A stretch of 56,230 nucleotides of DNA from Bacteroidaceae bacterium (GCA_017552435.1 JAFZPZ010000096.1:1-56230), one strand, 5' to 3'; counted from the first letter of the stretch, positions 25,166 to 38,795 are shown. The notes: generated by a model from the sequence alone, not told the origin. Numbers and translations: made by a program.

Positions 25166-26059
25166 ATGGAGAAAAGTTGCGCTGTTACTATAGGCTTCTT
25201 CGATGGTGTTCACCGCGGACACCGTTATTTGCTGCAACAACTGGAAGCGTTGGCAAAAGCCAATGAATTATCGGCTGTGGCTGTAACGTTCGACTGTCAC
25301 CCCAGACAGGTGGTTTGCGAGGAATATGTGCCTTCGTTACTGACGACACAGGAGGAGAAGCTGGCTCTGCTTTCCGAAGCATTCAGCGGGAAAGTGGTGG
25401 TGCTACCTTTCACACACGAGTTGAGCACGTTGACTGCCAAGGAATTCATGCAAACCATCTTGCGCGAGAAGTTGAATACCAAGATCCTGCTGATGGGCTA
25501 CAATCACCGATTCGGACACGGAGGCGGAACACCGGAACAATATGCTGCGTGGGGCAAGGAGACAGACATCAGGGTCTGCCAAGCAGAAGCATTAGATGGA
25601 GAAAAAGTGAGCAGCAGCAGAATAAGAAGTCTGATAAGCCTTGGAGACATAGAAAAAGCCAACATGATGCTTGGCTATCCGTATTTCCTGACGGGCAAGG
25701 TGACAAGCGGCAAACAGATTGGACGACAAATGGGATTCCCGACAGCCAACCTTTTGCTGCCAGAACAGAAGCTTCTGCCGGCATGTGGCGTGTATGCCGT
25801 ATGGGTCGTAATGCCCAACGGAACAAAGCAGGGCGGGATGCTCTGCATCGGGCACCGGCCCACTGTAGAACCTAATGGTGATATCAGCGTGGAAGTTCAT
25901 ATCTTCGACTACTGCGGCAACTTATATGGCGAACGAATTCACATCGATTTCATCGGGAAATTGCGCGAAGAACGTCATTTTGCCTCAATAGAAGAATTGC
26001 AGCAACAGCTCTCTCTTGATGCTACATCTGCGAAAGAGATAATAAGTAGGACAGCATGA
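25166..26059 (+). CDS. ribF: Bifunctional riboflavin kinase/FAD synthetase
   Basis: 297 aa from the ATG at 25166; an in-frame stop at 25145 leaves only a TTG at 25154 as alternative. The N-terminal nucleotidyltransferase has GFFDGVHRGH (residues 10-19) and the C-terminal riboflavin-kinase domain has the GRQMGFPTANL motif. It converts riboflavin to FMN and FAD. The N-terminus is about ten residues shorter than most RibF proteins. It overlaps the next gene by 4 bp. This is the first chromosomal gene after the element, and its promoter starts less than 80 bp past the tRNA. Confidence 0.93.
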   Translation: MEKSCAVTIGFFDGVHRGHRYLLQQLEALAKANELSAVAVTFDCHPRQVVCEEYVPSLLTTQEEKLALLSEAFSGKVVVLPFTHELSTLTAKEFMQTILREKLNTKILLMGYNHRFGHGGGTPEQYAAWGKETDIRVCQAEALDGEKVSSSRIRSLISLGDIEKANMMLGYPYFLTGKVTSGKQIGRQMGFPTANLLLPEQKLLPACGVYAVWVVMPNGTKQGGMLCIGHRPTVEPNGDISVEVHIFDYCGNLYGERIHIDFIGKLREERHFASIEELQQQLSLDATSAKEIISRTA

Positions 26060-27231
26060 CAAACGAGGAGTTCATAACACAGAACAAGGATGCCGACGTG
26101 CATACTCTGGCATTGAACAAGGCTCCGACAGGAATCAATCTGCGTTACTGCCTACAACAGATAGAGGGACGGCAAACTGCACAGCGGAAGTTGCCAACAT
26201 GGGCAAAAACTAACGGCATCATCTATCCGGTAAAACTCTCGATGGAACAATGCAGCAGCGAGCAAACAGCACTCTACAAACAACAATTGGTGACACGTTT
26301 ACTGCCAGAAGGAAGAAAAAACATGGTGGACCTGACTGGCGGCTTCGGAATTGATTTCTCCTTCCTGGCACAGCTGTTTGACGAAGCCAACTATGTTGAG
26401 CAGAACGAACAGCTCTGCGAAATTGCACGCCACAACTTCCCGCTACTCGGTTTGTCGAATATTCATGTTCACAACAAGACATGCGAAGAATTTATCGATG
26501 GAATGGGACTTTTTAGCCTCATTTACCTAGACCCGAGCCGACGTGATGCAGCCGGTCGCAAAATGGTCGCTTTGAACGATTGCACCCCAGACATAGAGGC
26601 GCTGAAGGATAAACTTCTCGACCACGCCACAACTGTTCTCATCAAGTTGTCGCCGATGCTTGACATACAGGACACACTGCGACGGCTACAGAATGTGAGC
26701 GAGGTACATGTGGTGAGCGTGGACGGCGAATGTAAGGAGATGCTGATAGTGCTTTGCCGCAAAAAGCAGGACACCATCTTCTACTGTACGAATATCGCCG
26801 CCCAGACACAGACATTCAGTACCGAAAAGCGAGAAACCAAACCCATAATCGCGCCTCATCCCGAACAATACCTCTACGAACCCAACGCCTCCATCATGAA
26901 AGCCGGTGTGCAGAATGCACTCTGCCAAGCCTACAACGTCAGGAAGCTACACCCTTTCAGCCATCTGTTCACATCGCCCCATTTCATCGAGAATTTTCCT
27001 GGTCGAACTTTCGTGATAGAAGACTATTGCAGCTTTGCCAAGAAGGACATAAAGACGATGTTGGCAGGCATCAGCCAATGCAACTTGACCATCCGCAACT
27101 TCCCATCCACTGTGGCAGAACTGAGGAAACGACTCAAACTGCGCGAAGGCGGTAACATCTATTTGTTCGCCACCACGCTTAGCGACGGCTCGCATGCCCT
27201 TCTGCGTTGCAGCTCCCATTTTAACCTTTAA
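26056..27231 (+). CDS. THUMP-like class I SAM methyltransferase
   Basis: 391 aa. SAM-binding DLTGGFGIDFSFLA (about residues 92-105) and catalytic-site-like YLDPSRRD (about 156-163) mark a class I methyltransferase. The C-terminal third matches the THUMP-like domain found fused to these enzymes in Bacteroidetes. RNA is a likely substrate, but neither substrate nor modified base is known. The 4-bp overlap with ribF indicates translational coupling. Confidence 0.85.
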   Translation: MTNEEFITQNKDADVHTLALNKAPTGINLRYCLQQIEGRQTAQRKLPTWAKTNGIIYPVKLSMEQCSSEQTALYKQQLVTRLLPEGRKNMVDLTGGFGIDFSFLAQLFDEANYVEQNEQLCEIARHNFPLLGLSNIHVHNKTCEEFIDGMGLFSLIYLDPSRRDAAGRKMVALNDCTPDIEALKDKLLDHATTVLIKLSPMLDIQDTLRRLQNVSEVHVVSVDGECKEMLIVLCRKKQDTIFYCTNIAAQTQTFSTEKRETKPIIAPHPEQYLYEPNASIMKAGVQNALCQAYNVRKLHPFSHLFTSPHFIENFPGRTFVIEDYCSFAKKDIKTMLAGISQCNLTIRNFPSTVAELRKRLKLREGGNIYLFATTLSDGSHALLRCSSHFNL

Positions 27232-27262
27232 ACTTTTCAAATCTTAAACCATTCTCTATCTC

Positions 27263-28810
27263 ATGCTAGTAAAGACATTCAGCGCCAGCGTACAAGGCCT
27301 GCAAGCATCGGCTGTTACCATAGAAGTGAATGCGACTCGCGGCATCCGCTTTGTACTTGTAGGCCTGCCAGACAGCGCCGTCAAAGAAAGCTATGAACGC
27401 ATCACGGCTGCAATCGAGAACAGCGGTTATACCTTCCCAACTCGCCAGATTACCATCAATATGGCTCCAGCCGACGTTCGCAAGGAAGGTTCCGGCTTTG
27501 ACCTCCCTATGGCGATTGGCATTTTGGCTACGGGAGGAGAAGTAGATACCCATCTGCTGAATCGCTACATGATGGTAGGAGAACTGAGTCTGGATGGCTC
27601 GCTACAGCCCATCAAGGGCGCGCTACCCATCTCCATCAAGGCTCGTGAGATGGGATTCGAAGGACTTTTCGTGCCCGAAGACAACGTGCGCGAGGCAGCA
27701 GTAGTAAACAACTTGAAAGTCTATGGTGCTCGCCACATCAATCAAATCATCGGACACTTGAACGGCAAGGAACCGATGGAGCCCACCATCATCGACACGC
27801 GGGCAGAATTCTTTGCAAGGCAGAGCGAATTCGAATTTGATTTCGCAGACGTGAGGGGGCAAGAGCAAGTGAAACGTGCCTTAGAAATAGCAGCTGCAGG
27901 TGGTCATAACCTCATCATGATTGGTCCGCCGGGTAGCGGAAAAAGCATGCTGGCAAAACGTCTGCCTAGCATTTTGCCCCCTCTGACACTTCGCGAAAGT
28001 CTAGAAACGACACAGATTCATTCTGTGGCAGGCAAGCTGAAAAGCGACTGTTCACTTATTGCCCAGCGGCCCTTCCGGTCGCCGCATCACACCATATCGC
28101 AAGTTGCACTTGTGGGCGGAGGTACCAATCCCCAGCCCGGAGAGATCAGTTTAGCACATAATGGAGTACTTTTTGCCGATGAATTGCCGGAATTTCAACG
28201 TTCTGTGCTTGAAGTGCTGCGTCAACCACTCGAAGACCGCGTCATCAACATCGCCCGCGCTAAGTACACCGTCACCTATCCCTGCTCATTCATGTTCATC
28301 GCCTCGATGAATCCCTGTCCTTGCGGCTACTACAACCATCCGGACAAACCTTGTTGCTGCACGCCTGGTCAAATTGTGAAATATCTGAACAAAATATCCG
28401 GTCCCCTACTCGACCGTATCGATATCCATTGCGAGATACAACCCGTTCCGTTTGCCCAGTTGTCACAGATGCAGCCGGGAGAACCCTCAGCCACAATCCG
28501 CGAACGCGTCATCCGTGCCCGAAAGATTCAGGAAGAGCGTTTCAAGGAACATCCGGGTATCCATTGCAACGCCCAAATGAGCGAGAAGATGCTTCATCGA
28601 TTCGCCGAACCCGATGCCGCCTCGCTCGACATGCTCCGTATGGCAATGGAACGCCTCAAACTCTCTGCCCGAGCCTACAGCCGCATCCTAAAGGTTGCCC
28701 GCACCATCGCCGACCTCGCCGGCAGCGAAAATGTTCAGTCCCAGCACATTGCTGAAGCCATCGGTTACCGCAGCCTCGACCGCAGCGACTGGGCAGAGAG
28801 AGGAGTATAG
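27263..28810 (+). CDS. YifB/ComM-family AAA+ ATPase (Mg-chelatase-like)
   Basis: 515 aa. An N-terminal Lon-protease-like fold domain precedes a magnesium-chelatase-type AAA+ core with Walker A GPPGSGKSM (about residue 222) and Walker B-like LFADELPEF (about 303), then a Cys-rich loop NPCPCGYYNHPDKPCCC and a C-terminal helical domain. ComM of this family is a hexameric helicase that promotes branch migration during natural transformation. Length and order are standard. Confidence 0.93.
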   Translation: MLVKTFSASVQGLQASAVTIEVNATRGIRFVLVGLPDSAVKESYERITAAIENSGYTFPTRQITINMAPADVRKEGSGFDLPMAIGILATGGEVDTHLLNRYMMVGELSLDGSLQPIKGALPISIKAREMGFEGLFVPEDNVREAAVVNNLKVYGARHINQIIGHLNGKEPMEPTIIDTRAEFFARQSEFEFDFADVRGQEQVKRALEIAAAGGHNLIMIGPPGSGKSMLAKRLPSILPPLTLRESLETTQIHSVAGKLKSDCSLIAQRPFRSPHHTISQVALVGGGTNPQPGEISLAHNGVLFADELPEFQRSVLEVLRQPLEDRVINIARAKYTVTYPCSFMFIASMNPCPCGYYNHPDKPCCCTPGQIVKYLNKISGPLLDRIDIHCEIQPVPFAQLSQMQPGEPSATIRERVIRARKIQEERFKEHPGIHCNAQMSEKMLHRFAEPDAASLDMLRMAMERLKLSARAYSRILKVARTIADLAGSENVQSQHIAEAIGYRSLDRSDWAERGV

Positions 28811-28829
28811 TTGTAAAAACGAATAAGGT

Positions 28830-30254
28830 ATGCTTTTCAATTCCCCTGAATACTTTCTGTTCCTTTTTCTGATTTTCCTCATCTACTGGATGTTCAGGAA
28901 GCAGAGCATGCAGAATGTGTTCATCGTGGCGGCAAGTTATTTCTTCTATGCTTGCTGGGATTGGCGTTTCCTATCGCTGATATTCATTACAACTCTTAGC
29001 ACCTGGGGTTCGGGATGCTTGATGGAACGACTTAAAGCGCATAATCGAAAACGTTCAGCAGTTTTTTATTCCAATATAGCATTAAATCTTGTACTTCTAG
29101 GAGTCTTTAAATATTTCAATTTCTTTGTTCATAGTTTCTCTGCATTACTTGCCTCGTTTGGAATAAATGCCGATTATCCAACCATTAACATCATACTGCC
29201 AGTAGGCATCAGTTTTTATACATTCCAAGCTATTGGCTACTCTATTGATATATACACCCGACGAACGTCACCTTGTCACTCGCTCCTGATTTTTGCAGCT
29301 TACATCTGTTTCTTCCCCCAATTAGTCGCAGGTCCTATAGAACCGGCTTCACACTTATTACCACAATTCCAGCGACCACGCCAATTCAGCTACAAAGAGG
29401 CAGCGATAGGCTGTCGATTGATTCTCTGGGGACTATTCAAGAAGATGATAATAGCAGACAACTGTGCAGTTACCGTTGATATGGTATGGAATGACTACAC
29501 TCATTTTTCTTCTGTCATGTTAGCAATTGCGTCGGTTCTCTTTACAATTCAGATCTACTGTGACTTCTCTGGCTATTCAGATATCGCCATCGGTTCAGCA
29601 AAATTATTCGGCATAGAACTTATTCAAAACTTCAAAACGCCTTATTTCTCTACAAGTATTCCTGAGTTCTGGCGTCGCTGGCATATTTCACTAATGAACT
29701 GGTTCCGCACATACATATACATTCCTCTTGGCGGTAGCCGTCATGGGAAATACGCAACAATACGAAATGTTTTCATCGTGTTCCTCATCAGTGGACTTTG
29801 GCATGGAGCCAACTATACTTTTATTGTCTGGGGGCTATACCACGCACTTCTCTCATTGCCCTACATCATGATTGGCATTAAGACCAAACGCACAACAGGA
29901 TTGTTGTCCGTTTCGTTGAGGCAGCTGCCAGCCATGTTGTTGACATTCCTGCTGGTTAACATGGGTTGGATTATCTTCCGGGCTCCTGATTTGCATAGTG
30001 CTGCAGGCTATCTAACTCACATGTTTTCTGTTGGTATCACCTTTGTAGATTTTTCTGGTATTACAGCCATTGTAATGAGTGCCGTTTGCATGATAGTAGA
30101 ATGGGCTCAGCGCAATCATCCATATACGTTAGACTTCTCTGATTCCCGTTTGTTATCCTCTCCTTGGTTACGAGCTGTTGTTTATTATTCAATAATCTTA
30201 GCCCTGCTTGAACTATCAGCTGGGCAAGAATCATTCATCTACTTCCAGTTCTAA
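28830..30254 (+). CDS. MBOAT-family O-acyltransferase
   Basis: 474 aa with about ten membrane helices. The family's invariant His lies in SGLWHGANYTF (about residue 326) and the acceptor-channel region has WRRWHISLMNWFRTYIYIPL. Such proteins (AlgI, DltB) move acyl groups across the membrane to surface polysaccharides. The next gene, 5 bp downstream, encodes a secreted SGNH-like partner, the usual pairing. The polymer modified is unknown. Confidence 0.9.
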   Translation: MLFNSPEYFLFLFLIFLIYWMFRKQSMQNVFIVAASYFFYACWDWRFLSLIFITTLSTWGSGCLMERLKAHNRKRSAVFYSNIALNLVLLGVFKYFNFFVHSFSALLASFGINADYPTINIILPVGISFYTFQAIGYSIDIYTRRTSPCHSLLIFAAYICFFPQLVAGPIEPASHLLPQFQRPRQFSYKEAAIGCRLILWGLFKKMIIADNCAVTVDMVWNDYTHFSSVMLAIASVLFTIQIYCDFSGYSDIAIGSAKLFGIELIQNFKTPYFSTSIPEFWRRWHISLMNWFRTYIYIPLGGSRHGKYATIRNVFIVFLISGLWHGANYTFIVWGLYHALLSLPYIMIGIKTKRTTGLLSVSLRQLPAMLLTFLLVNMGWIIFRAPDLHSAAGYLTHMFSVGITFVDFSGITAIVMSAVCMIVEWAQRNHPYTLDFSDSRLLSSPWLRAVVYYSIILALLELSAGQESFIYFQF

Positions 30255-30259
30255 CGACG

Positions 30260-31279
30260 ATGCACAACAAAGCGTTCTATACATTCCTTAAAAAATTGCT
30301 GGTCCTGGCCTTGCCTATGGTCGTTGCCTTTATATGCTATCTTGCCATAGATCCGTTCAAGACAATCTGGCACTATGACCGCTATTTTGAAGACAATGTC
30401 GCTCATGTCGGTTTAAACATGGATTTTGTCTGTACAGAAAACTTCGTCAACAGAAATCCCGTTCAAAAATATAATGCCTTTATCTTCGGCAATTCACGTT
30501 CTCAGTATTGGCAGACGGATTACTGGCAAAAGTTCATTGGCGATGATTCACGATGCTATCACTATTATGGCAGTGGAGAATCACTTTATGGAATGGGAAA
30601 GAACATTCAGTTCATCCATCAATGTGGAAACAGTATCGATTACGCATTGCTCGTAGTAGATGCTGCTCTCCTCGGCCAGACAGAAGCCAAACCAGGACAC
30701 CTATTCTGCACACCACCACGAATCGTCGGGCATCGGAACTTTCTTAAATTCCATACAACAAATTTCATCGCATTCATACATCCCCTTTTTGCATACACAT
30801 ATCTGGATCTTCTATTGCACAAAAAGCTGAAACCATACATGCTGGAGAAATATTTAATCGAACAGCCTATTGTTTATAATCCGAACAGTAATGAAATCGT
30901 AGATCAGATGTTCGACGAAGCCATTGCTGACGGCACCTATTATACAGAAAAAAGGATGCTTCGCTTTCTTGACAAACAGTATCCTGACAGCATTTCGCAT
31001 CCGCTACTATTACAAGAAAACATACGTATGCTTACAGATATTGCTCACATACTACATCTGAATCACACGCAATATAAAGTTGTCATCAACCCGCTTTTTG
31101 ACCAAATAAAGTTCAATCCTACCGACTTACAGATACTACAGGAGATTTTTGGTAAACAAAACGTTTATGATTTCTCTGGTAAAAACGACATAACCTCCGA
31201 TTATCATAACTATTATGAGGAGAGCCACTATCGTCCTATTATAGCACAGCAACTAATGGATTCTATCTATTCTCAGTAG
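30260..31279 (+). CDS. Membrane-anchored SGNH-like protein, MBOAT partner
   Basis: 339 aa with one N-terminal membrane helix (about residues 12-29). FIFGNSRSQYW (about residues 74-84) has the Ser of an SGNH-type GDS-like block and the C-terminal ESHYRP offers a His. This recalls AlgX/AlgJ/DltD-like acyltransferases or esterases that act outside with MBOAT proteins. It is 5 bp downstream of the MBOAT gene. Family assignment is by pattern; sequence similarity seems remote. Confidence 0.75.
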   Translation: MHNKAFYTFLKKLLVLALPMVVAFICYLAIDPFKTIWHYDRYFEDNVAHVGLNMDFVCTENFVNRNPVQKYNAFIFGNSRSQYWQTDYWQKFIGDDSRCYHYYGSGESLYGMGKNIQFIHQCGNSIDYALLVVDAALLGQTEAKPGHLFCTPPRIVGHRNFLKFHTTNFIAFIHPLFAYTYLDLLLHKKLKPYMLEKYLIEQPIVYNPNSNEIVDQMFDEAIADGTYYTEKRMLRFLDKQYPDSISHPLLLQENIRMLTDIAHILHLNHTQYKVVINPLFDQIKFNPTDLQILQEIFGKQNVYDFSGKNDITSDYHNYYEESHYRPIIAQQLMDSIYSQ

Positions 31280-31345
31280 TAAACGTTAGGAAGTTTGAAT
31301 ATTGTTTTTTGACGACCCAAGACAATTCAAATAAATATTTTCTTT

Positions 31346-34678
<3,333 letters not shown>

Positions 34679-37345
34679 TTACTTTTTCAGCACTTTGTAA
34701 GTCCTGTCATCACGTGTACGGATGATACGAATGCCTTTCTCTTTCCCCGCTGTGGGGATACCCATAATGGAATAGGACACATATTCCTTTGCCCAGAAAG
34801 GTGCAGTGAGGATGTCTGGATCTTCGTTGTAATAGGTCCCATCATCAGCAAGCAAGATTTCGAAATGAGTAGCATTCAGCACTGGATAATCATCCTGCCC
34901 TAATGTCTGGAACCAGACGGGCTTACCTTGATCATCCCCCTCATTGAGCATATAGCAGAGTTCTCCGCTGGTAACCTGTGACTCCTCGACAAGTATGGCT
35001 TTCTTGTCGGGATAGGTGGAATAGCAGTTGGAGGATTGTGGACGTCCGCGAAGCATGGTGTCGCTCATATCCTTATAGTAGTAGCCCTCGATGGTGCCAC
35101 TCGCATAGCAGTTGTAGGCATATCCGCCCGCTGCGTAGCCGGTAATCTGTCCGCTTTCACGGCCTCCCTTCACCGGTCCTGTCACATAGCAATTGAGGAA
35201 GATGGGCGTAGCGGCTCCGCTCATGTTACAGCCGAAAATGCCACCAGCATTCTGATTGATGGCCGTAACGGAGCCTTCGTTGCCCAGACACTCCATCGTG
35301 ACGGTGCCGCTGCCATTCGAGCCACCGATGATGCCGACGAAGGCATTACCCCGGATGGAGCAGGTCTCGTCGAGCACGAAATTCTTGATGATGGCACCAC
35401 CGCCAACTACGCCGAAGAGTCCAACATAGTTGCTGCTTGATTTCATCGTCAAGCCAGAAAGGGTGTGGCCTTGACCATCGAAGCGCCCGACGTACGGGTT
35501 GCCTGTTGTGCCGATGGGTTCCATCTTGGAGCTGACAGAGGTGAGGTCCAAATCGGCTTCTATGCGTCCGTTCAGGCCCGTAAGGCCGTAGTAGTTCACC
35601 GCCTTCTGGAAGGCAAGGAAGTCCTCAGGCGAGCTGATGATGAGCAGTGTATCCGTCGGGATATCATCGTCGTCATAGTCCTTATACCCCAATTTCTTGT
35701 CTATCCAGCGGATGCGCTCATTCAGGTAGTTCTTGATGATGTCGAGTTCGCCCTGATAGGTACCCGGGGCAAACTGTTGCAGAGTGAGCAGTTGGTCCAG
35801 GTTGTCCCAACGCGTGAAATTCAACTTCTGGGATTTGTCCATTACAGTGCCCAAGCTGTCCACGTATGCCCGAAGGCTGTCCTGGCCGAATGCTCCGCTA
35901 TCGCGCATGTTTTTCCAGATGGAGCCAAGGGTTTCGGTGGCGTATGGGTCGGAGAGAATGCGGTTCACAAAGTCCCGTATACCTGTAACTGCCGAGCCGT
36001 AGTTGAAGAGCCAGTTGGACTTCCCGTTGGCTGGATACACGCGCTGATCGTTGTCCATAGAGAGGTCGAAGTCCCAAACAGGGCCGAAGTGGAAAAGGTC
36101 ATCGCTACGTTCCTTATAAAGATAGAGACTCCACATAGCATCTGTGTTTCCCGCGAATTCTCCAACCAGGAAATATCGTAGGAAACTCCCTAGGTCGAGC
36201 TTGCTGCGATACCCCTTTTCGGGATGCTGGTAATTGGATGCCCAGAGTTTGGACTCCATCTCATTGAATGCATCACGGATGTAGGAGAACTGCTCGCTGA
36301 CGATATCATCCGAGTCAGGGGACTTGATATCAACGGGAATACCCCCCTGATTGCTGTAGAAATGATAGGCCTCTCCGGGACTGGTTATCTCCAACAGGTA
36401 TCCACCGGTAATGCTGGTATCGTCAACATCCCAGGACTCCATGTTGGTGATATCCACACGATTGGGGTCAACCGTAACCTGGTCGCAAAGCTGGTAATTG
36501 CCTTTGTACTCTCCGTTCACAATGACGTCAACGTTCTGAATCCAAGGAGTATAGCTGAGTCCAAGCCGTCGGCTCATCTCGAAGGCGATGTTGTTGCGCA
36601 TCAGGCTCTTATCACGCCAGTTGGGAATCAGCGTCCACTTCTTAGCTTTAGCAGGACTTTCCAGCGGAGACCCCTTGAGCATGTGGTGGGACTTCCCGTC
36701 GTTGAACTTCACACGGTAGGGACGCTTCTTGAAGAGTTCGTAACGGGAGCCGTTGCCACGCTCACGAACCAGAATCGGATATTCCTGCAGGCGGGTTCCA
36801 TCGTCATAGATGATACACATCTCGGACTCCAGTTCATGGACTTTGTCATAGGGCTCTTTTCCGCTATAGGTATGGTAGGAGAGAGTGGGAAGGTTCGTCA
36901 GCTGGTAGAAATGGCTGTCATCACCCACGCTCTCATGACCGTAAAACTCCACCTCTGCGACATTGGATTGGCAGTCGGCTGGGGCACACCAACGAACATA
37001 GCGGAAACCGCGCGAAACAAATACACCGGTGTACGAGAACACGCCAGCATTCCCTCCATCGGTAATCATAAAGAGGGGAATCGCATCCATGAAGTCCTCG
37101 CGGTTGGAACCCTCGAAAAGCCCTAAAACCACATCCGAGCCATCGAAGCGTGGTTTCCATCCCACAAGGGTTATGACATGAGGCATACCCAAATCCAAAC
37201 CAATCCAGGAGCGCTCGTTTGCGTTCGACCCCATCACAGTCCCTGTCAACTTCCCATCTACCTTCTCTGCATACAGGCTTTGCAATGGAAGAATGACACA
37301 AAAGGTAGTCATCAAAAGCAATCTGCCAATATTACGCTTTCTCAT
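34679..37345 (-). CDS. CotH-kinase-family secreted protein
   Basis: 888 aa with a signal peptide (about residues 1-26). An N-terminal discoidin-like beta domain (SWIGLDLGMPHVITLVGW) precedes the CotH domain, recognised by LVRERGNGSRYELFKKRPYR, NWRDKSLMRN, and VWDFDLSMDND with a metal-binding Asp pair. The 600-780 region has GLUG-type repeats (LTGLNGRIEADLD, YVGLFGVVGG). The tail ends in KVLKK like T9SS cargo. CotH proteins are atypical protein kinases of spore coats and are common but uncharacterised in Bacteroidetes. It overlaps the HD gene by 4 bp. Confidence 0.88.
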   Translation of the reverse strand: MRKRNIGRLLLMTTFCVILPLQSLYAEKVDGKLTGTVMGSNANERSWIGLDLGMPHVITLVGWKPRFDGSDVVLGLFEGSNREDFMDAIPLFMITDGGNAGVFSYTGVFVSRGFRYVRWCAPADCQSNVAEVEFYGHESVGDDSHFYQLTNLPTLSYHTYSGKEPYDKVHELESEMCIIYDDGTRLQEYPILVRERGNGSRYELFKKRPYRVKFNDGKSHHMLKGSPLESPAKAKKWTLIPNWRDKSLMRNNIAFEMSRRLGLSYTPWIQNVDVIVNGEYKGNYQLCDQVTVDPNRVDITNMESWDVDDTSITGGYLLEITSPGEAYHFYSNQGGIPVDIKSPDSDDIVSEQFSYIRDAFNEMESKLWASNYQHPEKGYRSKLDLGSFLRYFLVGEFAGNTDAMWSLYLYKERSDDLFHFGPVWDFDLSMDNDQRVYPANGKSNWLFNYGSAVTGIRDFVNRILSDPYATETLGSIWKNMRDSGAFGQDSLRAYVDSLGTVMDKSQKLNFTRWDNLDQLLTLQQFAPGTYQGELDIIKNYLNERIRWIDKKLGYKDYDDDDIPTDTLLIISSPEDFLAFQKAVNYYGLTGLNGRIEADLDLTSVSSKMEPIGTTGNPYVGRFDGQGHTLSGLTMKSSSNYVGLFGVVGGGAIIKNFVLDETCSIRGNAFVGIIGGSNGSGTVTMECLGNEGSVTAINQNAGGIFGCNMSGAATPIFLNCYVTGPVKGGRESGQITGYAAGGYAYNCYASGTIEGYYYKDMSDTMLRGRPQSSNCYSTYPDKKAILVEESQVTSGELCYMLNEGDDQGKPVWFQTLGQDDYPVLNATHFEILLADDGTYYNEDPDILTAPFWAKEYVSYSIMGIPTAGKEKGIRIIRTRDDRTYKVLKK

Positions 37346-37986
37346 ATTTCTAGTTCTCGTTTATAATACTGATTGAAGAGCTGTCGCAGCTCTGCTTCAT
37401 CATCAATAATATCTTGCAACTGCCTCAGACGCCGTGCATTAGGAGAGGCATCAAACCACAGATGCAAATAACCATTACGACCGTATTTCTCATGAAGATG
37501 CAACTTCATACGACGGTAATGCTCCTCACGGCCTAAATCGGGATAGTGATCAATGCCATACTGAATAGTTCTGCGTATGATGGTGTCCGCATCTATGAAA
37601 CGGTCTGCTTCTGCAACAATCCGGCCATAGACGGTACGCGGTTCGTGGTCAGAAGATGCACGATGATCCTCGGCAGCATCGGCCATGATGTCTATCTGTT
37701 CCTCTGTGAACCATCGGCGCAGATTTTTGTCATCATGAATAATCCTGGCAGAAACTTCATGATGATGTTCGCGGCCTTCGCATAACCCGGTATCGTGGTA
37801 GGCAGCAACGACATACGCCATATCTGCATCTACGTTCAACTTCTCTGCCAACTCCATGCTTTGCCGAATCACTATTATCACATGGTCGCGTTGATGAGCT
37901 TTGTCGAAACTATCATATCTGGGTATGATGTTCTGCTCCACATACTCCCGGAGTTCTGGATTGATGACGGCATTGAATGTTTGCAT
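37342..37986 (-). CDS. HD-domain phosphohydrolase
   Basis: 214 aa from the Met at 37986 (an upstream in-frame start at 38007 would overlap the Bax inhibitor gene). HQRDH (about residues 33-37) and AAYHDTGL (about 61-68) give the HD metal site, followed by HHHEVS and EDHRASS. It should hydrolyse a phosphate ester or nucleotide; the substrate is unknown. It lies between the Bax inhibitor-1 and CotH genes with a 4-bp overlap to the latter. Confidence 0.85.
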   Translation of the reverse strand: MQTFNAVINPELREYVEQNIIPRYDSFDKAHQRDHVIIVIRQSMELAEKLNVDADMAYVVAAYHDTGLCEGREHHHEVSARIIHDDKNLRRWFTEEQIDIMADAAEDHRASSDHEPRTVYGRIVAEADRFIDADTIIRRTIQYGIDHYPDLGREEHYRRMKLHLHEKYGRNGYLHLWFDASPNARRLRQLQDIIDDEAELRQLFNQYYKRELEI

Positions 37987-37990
37987 ATTA

Positions 37991-38710
37991 CTATCTCCTT
38001 CTTCCAAAAATACGAAGCAAATAGAGGAATAGGTTGATGAAATCCAAATAGAGCGTTAGAGCTCCCAGAAGAGCCATCTTCTGGGCCGCTTCGCCAGCAT
38101 CGGGAGCCTGTATCAGCATTTGCTTTATCTTCTGCGAATCCCAAGCAGTAAGTCCCACAAAGACTATCACGCCGATGTAGCTCAGAATCATTGTCATCGC
38201 GGGACTTTTGAGGAATATATTGACTATAGTAGCAATCACCAACCCGATAAGACCCATGAACATGATTCTTCCCATCGAAGAGAGGTCTTTTTTAGTGGTA
38301 TAGCCTATCACAGCCATAGTGCCGAATGTTCCTGCTGTAATAAAGAACACCGTAGCGATGGAAGAAACTTCATAAATGAGGAAAATGACTGACATCGTAG
38401 CACCGTTGATGACAGAGTAGAGAATGAAAAGGATTGTTGCGACCAACAGAGAGAGACGGTTAATGGCAGCGCTTACTCCCACAACCAATGCTAGTTCGGC
38501 AATAATCAGCCCAAAAAACAAAACCCTGTTTGTTAAGATAGCCGTCAGAAGAGCCTGATTCGTAGCCACATAAAAGGACGTCATGCCCGTAATGAGCAGA
38601 GCAAGAGTCATCCATATATACACTTTACGCATGAGTATGGGAAACGCCTCAGATACCACACTTTGCTGCTCGGTAGAGAATTCCTGATAATTAAATTCCT
38701 GGTTTTCCAT
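37991..38710 (-). CDS. Bax inhibitor-1/YccA-family membrane protein
   Basis: 239 aa with seven predicted membrane helices and the family's conserved C-terminal segment TAWDSQKIKQM and LYLDFINLFLYLLRIFG. Homologues (YccA, YbhL, TMBIM) are calcium-permeable or FtsH-interacting membrane proteins. It is the first gene of a leftward run with a strong promoter upstream. Confidence 0.9.
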   Translation of the reverse strand: MENQEFNYQEFSTEQQSVVSEAFPILMRKVYIWMTLALLITGMTSFYVATNQALLTAILTNRVLFFGLIIAELALVVGVSAAINRLSLLVATILFILYSVINGATMSVIFLIYEVSSIATVFFITAGTFGTMAVIGYTTKKDLSSMGRIMFMGLIGLVIATIVNIFLKSPAMTMILSYIGVIVFVGLTAWDSQKIKQMLIQAPDAGEAAQKMALLGALTLYLDFINLFLYLLRIFGRRR

Positions 38711-38763
38711 ATAAAAAAGCTGAGTTTGTATTATAAAGTTGTTTTATTTCTGCAAATTCAACA

Positions 38764-38795
38764 CAAAGGTAAGCATTATTATCCATCTGCGCAAA
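38764..38795 (-). promoter_or_regulatory. Promoter of the Bax inhibitor-1 run
   Basis: On the minus strand TTTG (38792-38795), 20 bp, then TACCTTTG (38764-38771) is a near-perfect Bacteroidales promoter 54 bp before the start codon. It may drive the HD, CotH and beta-galactosidase genes too. Confidence 0.7.

Noticed and set aside
31280-31345. Terminator between the convergent SGNH-like and beta-galactosidase genes
   Set aside because: T-rich tracts are present but I could not find a convincing stem.
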